A DNA stretch of 5,808 bases from Flavobacteriaceae bacterium. GTDB taxonomy: Bacteria > Bacteroidota > Bacteroidia > Flavobacteriales > Flavobacteriaceae. Positions 1-5,808 of this stretch are shown one piece after another. Position 1 is the first letter of the stretch; each line of letters opens with the position of its first letter. The translations under genes were made by a program, and so were the position numbers. The notes under the pieces were generated by a model. The model saw only the letters and a program-made list of their open reading frames with translations. It was not told the origin of the DNA and searched no databases. The stretch covers positions 1 through 5,808 of the forward strand of contig JADHLU010000066.1 in the NCBI GenBank assembly GCA_016780435.1. Direction: 5' to 3'.

Positions 1-59
1 ACCTTTTTAAGTGCTTCTGGATTTTTAACTGAGCTTCCACCAAACTTAAGAACGACCAT
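1..59 (-). CDS. Aspartokinase-family protein, N-terminal fragment (runs off left edge)
   Basis: Reading the minus strand from the ATG at 59-57 gives 19 codons, MVVLKFGGSSVKNPEALKK, before the window edge. The KFGGSSV motif at residues 5-11 is the N-terminal signature of aspartokinases, where the Lys-Phe-Gly-Gly segment forms part of the ATP/aspartate site of the amino-acid kinase fold. The family phosphorylates L-aspartate in the first step of lysine, threonine and methionine synthesis, in the cytoplasm. It cannot be told here whether this is a monofunctional kinase or a bifunctional aspartokinase fused to homoserine dehydrogenase or diaminopimelate decarboxylase, so no symbol is given. No Shine-Dalgarno sequence precedes the ATG. 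The gene lies in the same direction as clpC but is separated from it by a terminator, so it probably has its own promoter in the roughly 40 bp after that hairpin. Only the extreme N-terminus is visible, but the motif and its position at the start codon make the call fairly safe. Confidence 0.85.
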   Translation of the reverse strand, partial: MVVLKFGGSSVKNPEALKK

Positions 60-100
60 GAGGTTAGATTGAGGGTTTATTTTGAGGGCGAAAAATTACT

Positions 101-139
101 TTAAAAACCAAAGAGCACCCAAGAAAAGGTGCTCTTTTT
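101..139 (-). terminator. Intrinsic terminator downstream of clpC, possibly bidirectional
   Basis: A perfect 10-bp stem pairs 110-119 (AAAGAGCACC) with 128-137 (GGTGCTCTTT) around an 8-nt loop. Read on the minus strand, the hairpin is followed by TTTGGTTTTTAA, a T-rich tract suited to ending the clpC transcript about 60-100 nt after its stop codon. On the plus strand the hairpin is followed by a run of five T (135-139), so it could also stop transcription from the other side, although no plus-strand gene is visible to its left. It insulates clpC from the downstream aspartokinase gene. Confidence 0.82.
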
Positions 140-196
140 AGGAATAAATTCCAGTTTTGTAACGAATGCAATTGTTAACTAAAGAAATCGCACAAA

Positions 197-2755
197 TCAG
201 GATTTTTTCTCGTTAGCGTCTTCGGTTTTATGCGTTTTAGCTACAAGCTGCTCTTTGTCTTCGCTCAGATCGAGTTCGATAGTGTCTCTTTCTGAAAGAC
301 GGCTGTTCACAATCTCTTCAGCTAAAGTGTCTTCGATGTATTTCTGAATCGCGCGCTTTAGCGGACGAGCCCCGTATTGCTTGTCAAATCCTTTTTCGGA
401 TAGAAAAGTTTTGGCTGCATCAGAAAGGGTGATGTGATAGCCTAAGGCTTCGATTCGTCTGACCACTTTTTTGAGCTCGATTTGAATAATCTGATCGATA
501 TCTTCGCGCTCTAGGGCGTTAAATACGACTACGTCATCTATACGGTTCAAGAATTCGGGTGCAAAGGCTTTCTTCAGTGCTTTTTCTATCACCCCTTTGG
601 TGTAGTCGTGCTCTTGTGCCTTTTTGGCGGCCGTACCGAAACCGACCCCCTGACCGAAATCCTTGATCTGGCGCGCACCGATATTAGAGGTCATGATAAT
701 GATGGTGTTTCTAAAGTCAACCTTGCGGCCTAGGCTGTCGGTCAAAAATCCGTCATCAAGCACCTGAAGTAGCATGTTGAAGATGTCTGGGTGCGCCTTT
801 TCTATTTCATCTAGCAAAATAACCGCATAGGGCTTGCGCCTTACCTTTTCGGTTAACTGTCCGCCTTCTTCATAGCCTACATAACCAGGAGGTGCTCCTA
901 CTAGGCGAGAGACGGCAAATTTCTCCATGTATTCGCTCATGTCAATGCGAATGAGCGCGTCTTCACTGTCAAAGAGTTCAATTGCTAACACCTTGGCAAG
1001 TTGGGTTTTACCCACTCCTGTCTGACCCAAAAATATAAACGATCCGATGGGTTTGTTCGGGTCTTTTAGACCGGCCCGGTTGCGCTGAATCGCCTTGGCC
1101 ACTTTGTGCACAGCGTCGCTTTGACCTATGATTTTTGAGGAGATTATAGCCGGTAATTGTGCCAGCTTTGAACTCTCGGCCTGAGCGATTTTAGCTACTG
1201 GAATCCCGCTCATCATAGATACCACATCAGCAACGTTTTCGGCCGTTACGGTTTCTCGGTGAAGTTTACTGTCTTCTTCCCAGGCCAATTGCGCATCTGC
1301 AAGCGCCTTTTCAACGCGCTTTTCGTCGTCTCTGAGCTTAGCGGCCTCCTCGTACTTCTGTTTTTTAACCACCTCGTTTTTGAGGGCTCTAGTGTCTTCT
1401 AGCTTTTGTTCGAGTTCTAGGATTTGTTTAGGCACATTCATGTTGATGATATGCACACGTGATCCGGCCTCGTCTAGGGCATCAATAGCCTTATCGGGTA
1501 AAAAGCGATCGCTAATATAACGGTTGGTTAGACTGACGCAGGCCTCGAGTGCTTCATCGGTGTACGAAACATTGTGGTGGTCTTCGTAGCGCTCTCTAAT
1601 ATTCTTTAGTATTTCTATAGTCTCATCAATGCTCGTAGGGGCGACGATGACCTTTTGAAAGCGGCGTTCAAGCGCGCCGTCTTTTTCGATATACTGACGG
1701 TATTCGTCTAAGGTCGTTGCACCAATACATTGAACTTCTCCGCGAGCTAAGGCCGGCTTAAACATGTTAGAAGCGTCTAAGCTCCCGGTCGCTCCACCAG
1801 CGCCTACAATGGTGTGAATTTCATCTATAAAGAGAATGATGTCTTTGTTCTTTTCTAACTCATTCATTACAGCCTTCATGCGCTCCTCAAACTGACCGCG
1901 GTACTTGGTTCCGGCTACAAGTGAAGCCAAGTCAAGGGTAATGACACGCTTGTTATACAAGATTCGTGAAACCTTCTTTTGAACGATGCGCAAGGCTAAT
2001 CCTTCAGCAATGGCACTTTTACCCACACCAGGCTCTCCAATAAGCAGGGGATTATTTTTCTTGCGTCGGCTAAGTATTTGCGACACGCGTTCAATTTCTT
2101 TTTCGCGTCCGACTACAGGGTCTAGCTTATCTTGCTCGGCTAAATCGGTCAGATCTCGTCCAAAATTATCGAGCACAGGGGTTTTTGATTTTTGTCCTTT
2201 TTTGGCAGACGACTTAGAAGAGGCGTATGCTGCTTCTTCAGCATCTTCTTTGTCTTCTGAAGAGTCGTTAAAGGTTTCAGCACCCGGATTGTCTATAAAA
2301 TCGTCGTCGGAAGTAATCATCGATTTAAATTGCTCTTTAACCCCATCGTAATCGATGTTCATTTTTTGGAGCAATCTAGTGGTCGGATCGTTCTCATTGC
2401 GCAAGATGCACAATAACAGGTGAGCCGTGTTAATGGTACTGCTCTGAAACAGCTTGGCTTCTAAGAAGGTGGTTTTAAGCGCACGTTCTGCCTGGCGTGT
2501 AAGGCGTAGATTCTTTTTGTCTTGAACTTGAGCGACTCCGTCTGGATTAGCGGGGGTCAGAATTTCAACCTTTCGTTTTAAGTGATCAAGGTCTACATCG
2601 AGTTGATCTAGAATGGAGATAGCCTTTCCACTGCCGTCTCTCAAAATGCCCAAAAGTAGGTGCTCGGTTCCTATGAAATCATGTCCAAGACGAAGTGCTT
2701 CGTCTTTACTGTATGATAACACTTCTTTAACTCGAGGTGAAAAATTATCGTCCAT
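197..2755 (-). CDS. clpC: ATP-dependent Clp protease ATP-binding subunit ClpC
   Basis: This is a complete 852-residue HSP100 AAA+ unfoldase, close to the usual ClpC length. It threads substrates into the ClpP peptidase in the cytoplasm. Visible order: two Clp N-repeats (about 5-55 and 83-135); a charged linker (about 147-195); D1 ATPase with Walker A GEPGVGKS (240-247), pore loop KYRG (284-287), Walker B ending ILFIDE (307-312), sensor-1 GATT (345-348) and arginine finger ERR (363-365); a short middle domain with a UVR motif (466-478), which marks ClpC rather than ClpB or ClpA; D2 ATPase with Walker A GQTGVGKT (577-584), pore loop GYVG (624-627), Walker B ILLDE (646-650) and sensor-2 GARP (795-798). 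A VGF tripeptide at 704-706 sits where ClpC carries its ClpP-docking loop, so a ClpP partner is expected. The start is fixed by an in-frame TAA three codons upstream (2762-2764). The stop is TGA. No Shine-Dalgarno, CIRCE or other recognised heat-shock operator is seen. Residue 111 is Ala where other ClpC proteins have Glu (see findings). Confidence 0.98.
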   Translation of the reverse strand: MDDNFSPRVKEVLSYSKDEALRLGHDFIGTEHLLLGILRDGSGKAISILDQLDVDLDHLKRKVEILTPANPDGVAQVQDKKNLRLTRQAERALKTTFLEAKLFQSSTINTAHLLLCILRNENDPTTRLLQKMNIDYDGVKEQFKSMITSDDDFIDNPGAETFNDSSEDKEDAEEAAYASSKSSAKKGQKSKTPVLDNFGRDLTDLAEQDKLDPVVGREKEIERVSQILSRRKKNNPLLIGEPGVGKSAIAEGLALRIVQKKVSRILYNKRVITLDLASLVAGTKYRGQFEERMKAVMNELEKNKDIILFIDEIHTIVGAGGATGSLDASNMFKPALARGEVQCIGATTLDEYRQYIEKDGALERRFQKVIVAPTSIDETIEILKNIRERYEDHHNVSYTDEALEACVSLTNRYISDRFLPDKAIDALDEAGSRVHIINMNVPKQILELEQKLEDTRALKNEVVKKQKYEEAAKLRDDEKRVEKALADAQLAWEEDSKLHRETVTAENVADVVSMMSGIPVAKIAQAESSKLAQLPAIISSKIIGQSDAVHKVAKAIQRNRAGLKDPNKPIGSFIFLGQTGVGKTQLAKVLAIELFDSEDALIRIDMSEYMEKFAVSRLVGAPPGYVGYEEGGQLTEKVRRKPYAVILLDEIEKAHPDIFNMLLQVLDDGFLTDSLGRKVDFRNTIIIMTSNIGARQIKDFGQGVGFGTAAKKAQEHDYTKGVIEKALKKAFAPEFLNRIDDVVVFNALEREDIDQIIQIELKKVVRRIEALGYHITLSDAAKTFLSEKGFDKQYGARPLKRAIQKYIEDTLAEEIVNSRLSERDTIELDLSEDKEQLVAKTHKTEDANEKKS

Positions 2756-2760
2756 AGCGC

Positions 2761-2770
2761 TTTATTGAAT
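2761..2770 (-). repeat. Left copy of 10-bp inverted pair ATTCAATAAA, next to clpC start
   Basis: The plus strand reads TTTATTGAAT, which is ATTCAATAAA on the minus strand, ending 5 nt before the clpC ATG. It is the exact reverse complement of 2916-2925, so both divergent genes have the same 10-mer just upstream of their start in the coding direction. It could be a leader or translation-initiation element, an operator half, or an AT-rich coincidence. Confidence 0.4.
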
Positions 2771-2797
2771 CTTAAAAATACTAAATCTAATTCCCAT

Positions 2798-2812
2798 ACA
2801 GACAAAATCTGT
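2798..2812 (-). repeat. Small inverted repeat in clpC leader/promoter region
   Basis: ACAGA (2798-2802) and TCTGT (2808-2812) are perfect 5-bp inverted arms around a 5-nt spacer, 43-57 nt upstream of the clpC start. The spacing would suit either a weak RNA hairpin or a small operator. Five-bp arms are common by chance in a 190-bp region, so functional meaning is uncertain. Confidence 0.25.
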
Positions 2813-2835
2813 GCCCGACTTATTCACCTGACAGC

Positions 2836-2868
2836 TTTGCAGTTTTGTTGATAAATTCTTAATTATTG
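2836..2868 (+). promoter_or_regulatory. Candidate gyrA promoter (weak match to Bacteroidota consensus)
   Basis: TTTG at 2836-2839 is followed after 20 bp by TAATTATTG (2860-2868). This resembles the Bacteroidota housekeeping pattern of TTTG, a 19-21 bp spacer, then TAnnTTTG, but the downstream element has an extra base and is imperfect. If real, transcription would begin near 2875, giving a leader of about 70 nt that opens with the 2877-2898 hairpin. This is a tentative assignment. Confidence 0.2.
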
Positions 2869-2876
2869 ACCGCCAC

Positions 2877-2898
2877 ATGACAAGGTAAAGCCTGTCAT
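2877..2898 (+). repeat. Imperfect inverted repeat ATGACA/TGTCAT upstream of gyrA
   Basis: ATGACA (2877-2882) and TGTCAT (2893-2898) form perfect 6-bp inverted arms with 10 bp between them. Allowing one bulged A (2883), the stem gains two further G-C pairs (2884-2885 with 2891-2892), closing on a 5-nt loop. It lies 48-69 nt upstream of the gyrA ATG. It has no following T-run, so it is not a terminator. It could be an operator-like dyad or a hairpin in the gyrA leader. Confidence 0.4.
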
Positions 2899-2915
2899 TA
2901 TGCCTAAATTGTCCT

Positions 2916-2925
2916 ATTCAATAAA
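2916..2925 (+). repeat. Right copy of 10-bp inverted pair ATTCAATAAA, next to gyrA start
   Basis: ATTCAATAAA on the plus strand ends 20 nt before the gyrA ATG and is the exact reverse complement of 2761-2770 near the clpC start. The spacing to the start codon differs from the clpC copy (20 versus 5 nt), which argues against a fixed role in ribosome positioning. Confidence 0.4.
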
Positions 2926-2945
2926 TACCACAAATTTTAGTTGAG

Positions 2946-5471
2946 ATGAACGAAGGAGAGAAGCTGATTTCAATAAACATTGATGATGAAATGAAATCGG
3001 CCTACATCGATTATTCGATGTCGGTTATTGTGTCTCGGGCACTTCCAGATGTTAGAGATGGTCTCAAGCCGGTGCACCGCAGGGTGCTTTACGGTATGCA
3101 CGATTTAGGTGTTCGGTCTACAAGCGCCTACAAAAAGTCTGCAAGAATTGTAGGAGAGGTACTGGGTAAATACCACCCACATGGAGATACCTCTGTTTAC
3201 GACACCATGGTGCGTATGGCCCAAGAGTGGTCTTTGCGTTACATGCTAGTTGATGGCCAAGGTAACTTCGGATCGGTAGACGGAGACAGCCCTGCGGCTA
3301 TGCGTTACACCGAGGCGAGAATGCGAAAGATTGCCGAAGAAATGTTGGCCGATATCGATAAGGATACGGTTGATTACCAACTAAATTTCGACGACTCTCT
3401 TAAAGAGCCTAAAGTGCTCCCAGCCCGTGTTCCCAACCTCTTGGTTAATGGTGCTGCGGGTATTGCAGTGGGTATGGCTACCAATATGCCTCCTCACAAC
3501 TTATCTGAGGTGGTCGACGGAACTATTAGTTACATAAAAAATAGAGACATCAGCATTGAAGAGTTGATGCAATACATAAAAGCTCCTGACTTTCCAACAG
3601 GCGGAACCATTTACGGATACGACGGGGTAAAGGAGGCCTTTGAAACGGGTAGAGGTCGAGTGATGATGCGCGGTAAGGCTGAGGTTCAAGAAGTTCAGGG
3701 CAAGGAGGCTATAGTGGTTACCGAGATTCCGTATCAGGTGAACAAGGCCGAAATGATTAAGAAAACCTGGGACCTGGTTAACGATAAAAAAATAGAGGGT
3801 ATATCGGCCATTCGAGACGAATCCGACCGAAATGGTATGCGTGTTGTCTATGTGTTGAAGCGTGATGCTATTCCGAACATAGTGCTGAACATGTTGTACA
3901 AGTACACCGCGCTTCAGACCTCGTTTAGCGTAAACAATATTGCTCTAGTTAACGGACGTCCGCAACTATTGAATCTCAAAGACATGATTCATCATTTTGT
4001 GGAGCACCGCCACGAGGTGGTGATCAGACGCTCTCAATTTGAATTAAATAAAGCCGAAGAGCGCGCTCATATTGTTGAGGGACTCATCATAGCCTCAGAT
4101 AACATAGACCAGGTGATCGCCATCATCAGGGGCTCGGCGAATGTAGATGAAGCCCGAGAAAAATTGATAAGTACCTTCAAACTTTCAGAGGTTCAGGCCA
4201 AGGCGATTGTGGAGATGCGTCTAAGACAACTCACCGGTCTTGAGCAAGATAAGTTGCGCGAAGAATTCGAGCAATTGCAGGCGACCATCGAAGATTTGAA
4301 GGACATTTTAGCGCGCGAAGAGCGCCGCATGCAGATCATTGTCGAAGAACTCGAAGAGATCAAAGAGAAATACGGCGACCAGAGGCGTTCTGTAATCGAT
4401 TATTCAGGTGGTACCTTTAGAATGGAAGACATGATCCCCGATGAGCATGTGGTCATCACCATCTCTCACGCCGGATACATCAAAAGAACCCCGCTAGTAG
4501 AATACAAAACACAAAACCGTGGGGGAGTGGGTCAAAAGGCATCGGCCACTCGAAACGAAGATTTCTTGGAGCACTTGTTTGTGGGAACCAATCACCAGTA
4601 CATGTTGTTCTTTACCCAAAACGGGAAGTGTTTTTGGCTGCGGGTTTACGAAATACCCGAAGGCTCAAGAACCTCTAAGGGAAGAGCCATTCAGAATCTG
4701 TTGCAGATCGAAACCGAAGATAAAATCAAAGCGGTCATCTGCACCCAAGATCTAAAAGATGAGGACTATGTGAATAGCCACTATGTGATCATGGCGACCA
4801 AGCAAGGGATTGTCAAAAAAACCTCTCTAGAGCAGTACTCAAGACCTAGACAGAGCGGAATCAATGCGATAACCGTTAGAGAGGGTGACGAATTGCTTGA
4901 GGCCCGCTTGACCACCGGATCGAGCCAGATCATTTTGGGCTTGAAATCAGGAAAGGCCATTCGTTTTGAAGAAGGTAAAACAAGACCCATGGGTCGAAAC
5001 GCTTCGGGCGTTCGCGGTGCAACCTTAGCTGACGACACAGACGAGGTTATCGGAATGGTCTCGGTGAATAACTTTGACGAACACATTTTAGTGGTTTCTG
5101 AAAAGGGATACGGAAAACGCTCTGATTTAGACGATTACCGCATAACTAACCGAGGAGGTAAAGGGGTAAAAACCATAACCATCAGTGAAAAGACGGGCGC
5201 TTTAGTGGCGATCAAGTCGGTAACCGATGAGGACGACCTCATGATTATCAATAAATCAGGTGTGGCGATTCGACTTCCCGTGGCCGATCTGCGTGTAATG
5301 GGCCGTGCCACCCAAGGGGTGAAATTGATTAATCTTCGAAACGACGATAGCATAGCCGCCGTTGCCAAGGTGATGAAAGATGAAGATGTGGACACAGAAA
5401 ATGACATTAGAGATTTGCCTATTGTAGATTCTGATGAGCCATCTATTGGTAATGCGCCACAAGAAGACTAA
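2946..5471 (+). CDS. gyrA: DNA gyrase subunit A
   Basis: This is a complete 841-residue GyrA, the DNA-cleaving and strand-passing subunit of the A2B2 gyrase that introduces negative supercoils using ATP hydrolysed by GyrB. The N-terminal half shows the winged-helix region with the quinolone-determining helix at [10 protein letters not shown] (77-86), the catalytic pair Arg120-Tyr121 in AMRYTEAR, and the DNA-bending Ile173 in GIAVGMATN. The tower and coiled-coil arm follow to about residue 480, and the C-terminal beta-pinwheel spans about 495-810. The blade-1 GyrA box reads QNRGGVG (523-529), a variant of QRRGGRG, and a related TNRGGKG lies at 734-740. Box presence and full pinwheel length favour GyrA over ParC. 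Residues 811-841 form an acidic tail. The ATG is the first start after an in-frame TAA at 2922-2924, and the protein begins as homologues do ([20 protein letters not shown]). There is no Shine-Dalgarno. The gene diverges from clpC, and the downstream gene follows after 41 bp with no evident terminator. Confidence 0.97.
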   Translation: MNEGEKLISINIDDEMKSAYIDYSMSVIVSRALPDVRDGLKPVHRRVLYGMHDLGVRSTSAYKKSARIVGEVLGKYHPHGDTSVYDTMVRMAQEWSLRYMLVDGQGNFGSVDGDSPAAMRYTEARMRKIAEEMLADIDKDTVDYQLNFDDSLKEPKVLPARVPNLLVNGAAGIAVGMATNMPPHNLSEVVDGTISYIKNRDISIEELMQYIKAPDFPTGGTIYGYDGVKEAFETGRGRVMMRGKAEVQEVQGKEAIVVTEIPYQVNKAEMIKKTWDLVNDKKIEGISAIRDESDRNGMRVVYVLKRDAIPNIVLNMLYKYTALQTSFSVNNIALVNGRPQLLNLKDMIHHFVEHRHEVVIRRSQFELNKAEERAHIVEGLIIASDNIDQVIAIIRGSANVDEAREKLISTFKLSEVQAKAIVEMRLRQLTGLEQDKLREEFEQLQATIEDLKDILAREERRMQIIVEELEEIKEKYGDQRRSVIDYSGGTFRMEDMIPDEHVVITISHAGYIKRTPLVEYKTQNRGGVGQKASATRNEDFLEHLFVGTNHQYMLFFTQNGKCFWLRVYEIPEGSRTSKGRAIQNLLQIETEDKIKAVICTQDLKDEDYVNSHYVIMATKQGIVKKTSLEQYSRPRQSGINAITVREGDELLEARLTTGSSQIILGLKSGKAIRFEEGKTRPMGRNASGVRGATLADDTDEVIGMVSVNNFDEHILVVSEKGYGKRSDLDDYRITNRGGKGVKTITISEKTGALVAIKSVTDEDDLMIINKSGVAIRLPVADLRVMGRATQGVKLINLRNDDSIAAVAKVMKDEDVDTENDIRDLPIVDSDEPSIGNAPQED

Positions 5472-5512
5472 ATTGCAGCCTTAATTTTTTTAAAATCAGA
5501 CACTTATTTATT

Positions 5513-5808
5513 ATGAAAAAAATAGTGCTTTTCGCCTTGTCAGTGGGAGTTACACTTACTGCAGCGGCACAAAAAGATGAACTTAAAGAGGCTTCTAAGT
5601 CTTTTAAAAAGGGAGATGCTGCAGAGACCCTAACCATTTTGGAGTCTGTATCGGCCACCATCGGATCTGCTGAAGATAGATACCAGGCAGATTACTACTC
5701 GATGCTGGCAGACGCTTCACTGCAATTGGCACAAACTGGAGAAATAGACCGCTATGCCGCTGCCATAGAGGCCTACGAATCACTTATTGCCGTTGAAGAG
5801 GCTTCAGG
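5513..5808 (+). CDS. Secreted helical-repeat (TPR-like) protein, N-terminal part (runs off right edge)
   Basis: The ATG at 5513 opens a frame of 98 codons with no stop before the window ends. The protein starts MKKIVLFALSVGVTLTAAAQ, a classic Sec signal peptide (two Lys, a hydrophobic core, small residues before a likely cleavage after AAA or AAAQ). There is no lipobox Cys, so it should be periplasmic or exported rather than a lipoprotein. The mature part visible is alanine-rich and helical: about 21-43 contains KEASKSFKKGDAAETL, which resembles the second helix and turn of tetratricopeptide repeats, and 60-92 contains YYSMLADASLQLAQ and AAAIEAYESLI with similar spacing of small and aromatic residues. 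TPR proteins act as protein-protein scaffolds; no specific function can be assigned. It lies 41 bp after gyrA on the same strand without a hairpin terminator, so co-transcription with gyrA is plausible. The start is supported by the signal peptide; no Shine-Dalgarno is visible. Confidence 0.8.
   Translation, partial: MKKIVLFALSVGVTLTAAAQKDELKEASKSFKKGDAAETLTILESVSATIGSAEDRYQADYYSMLADASLQLAQTGEIDRYAAAIEAYESLIAVEEAS

Larger units (their letters stand above)
2756..2945. promoter_or_regulatory. Divergent clpC/gyrA intergenic regulatory region
   Basis: This 190-bp AT-rich stretch separates two genes that point away from each other, so promoters for both should lie here, unless one lies inside the opposite gene. 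It holds no ORF of note. It contains a 10-bp inverted pair (2761-2770 and 2916-2925), an imperfect hairpin (2877-2898) and a small stem (2798-2812), listed separately. Neither start codon has a Shine-Dalgarno sequence; an A/T-rich leader is usual in Bacteroidota. No exact match to the Bacteroidota promoter consensus (TTTG about 19-21 bp before TAnnTTTG) was found on either strand. That promoters exist here is inference from gene layout; exact positions are not resolved. Confidence 0.6.

Noticed and set aside
141..152. Short palindrome GGAATAAATTCC downstream of clpC
   Set aside because: Five-bp arms with a 2-nt centre cannot form a stable hairpin and have no following T-run; it is probably chance in AT-rich DNA.
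1986..2351. Open frame of 121 codons on the plus strand inside clpC
   Set aside because: It lies wholly antisense to well-conserved ClpC sequence (N-domain, linker and D1 Walker A), is Ser/Arg-rich in a way typical of an antisense frame, and resembles no protein I recognise.
2782..2806. Possible clpC promoter (minus strand TTTG with TAGATTTA)
   Set aside because: The two elements are only 13 bp apart, well below the 19-21 bp expected for the Bacteroidota consensus, and the downstream element lacks its final G.
2756..2945. CIRCE or other known heat-shock operator for clpC
   Set aside because: No TTAGCACTC/GAGTGCTAA-type repeat or close variant is present on either strand.
2952..2960. Shine-Dalgarno-like GAAGGAGAG just inside gyrA, suggesting a later start
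   Set aside because: The next in-frame ATG (2991) is about 30 nt further on, too far for that site, and a start there would remove the conserved ISINIDDEM segment. The sequence simply encodes Glu-Gly-Glu.
4519..5407. Several 78-101 codon open frames overlapping the 3' half of gyrA on both strands
   Set aside because: They are out-of-frame or antisense shadows of the conserved GyrA pinwheel domain, with no supporting start context or recognisable motifs.
5481..5494. T-run after gyrA considered as a terminator
   Set aside because: No stem-loop precedes the T-rich stretch, so it does not qualify as an intrinsic terminator.
5443..5661. Antisense open frame across the gyrA end and the start of the TPR-like gene
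   Set aside because: It overlaps a convincing signal peptide and start codon on the plus strand and has no recognisable features of its own.
1..5808. A novel system, mobile element, CRISPR array or RNA gene
   Set aside because: All substantial coding space is accounted for by conserved housekeeping genes. I saw no spaced repeats, transposase motifs, tRNA cloverleaf or composition break in the sequence.

Overview
The window looks like a core chromosomal segment from a member of the Bacteroidota, most likely Flavobacteriia. This is inferred from protein style (a ClpC with a UVR motif and a GQTGVGKT second Walker A; a GyrA with a QNRGGVG box and Thr at the quinolone-relevant helix position), from the lack of Shine-Dalgarno sequences before the starts, and from the AT-rich intergenic DNA. 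No species can be named from the sequence alone.

Layout. Positions 1-59 (minus strand) hold the first 19 codons of an aspartokinase-family gene that runs off the left edge. Positions 60-196 are a short spacer with a strong intrinsic terminator (about 101-139) that separates it from the upstream clpC. Positions 197-2755 (minus) encode a complete ClpC-type AAA+ unfoldase. Positions 2756-2945 are a 190-bp divergent intergenic region holding inverted repeats and presumably the promoters of both flanking genes. Positions 2946-5471 (plus) encode a complete DNA gyrase subunit A. After a 41-bp gap with no visible terminator, a secreted helical-repeat (probably TPR-like) protein starts at 5513 and runs off the right edge.

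The genes do not form one pathway. ClpC is the unfoldase of a ClpCP protease (protein quality control), GyrA is the DNA-cleaving subunit of gyrase (supercoiling), and the TPR-like protein may share the gyrA transcript. I see no mobile element, CRISPR array, tRNA, rRNA, frameshift or horizontally acquired block, and no new biological system. The points worth a second look are small: the architecture of the clpC/gyrA divergent region, loss of one predicted phosphoarginine-contact residue in the ClpC N-domain, the degenerate GyrA box, and the gyrA-TPR linkage.
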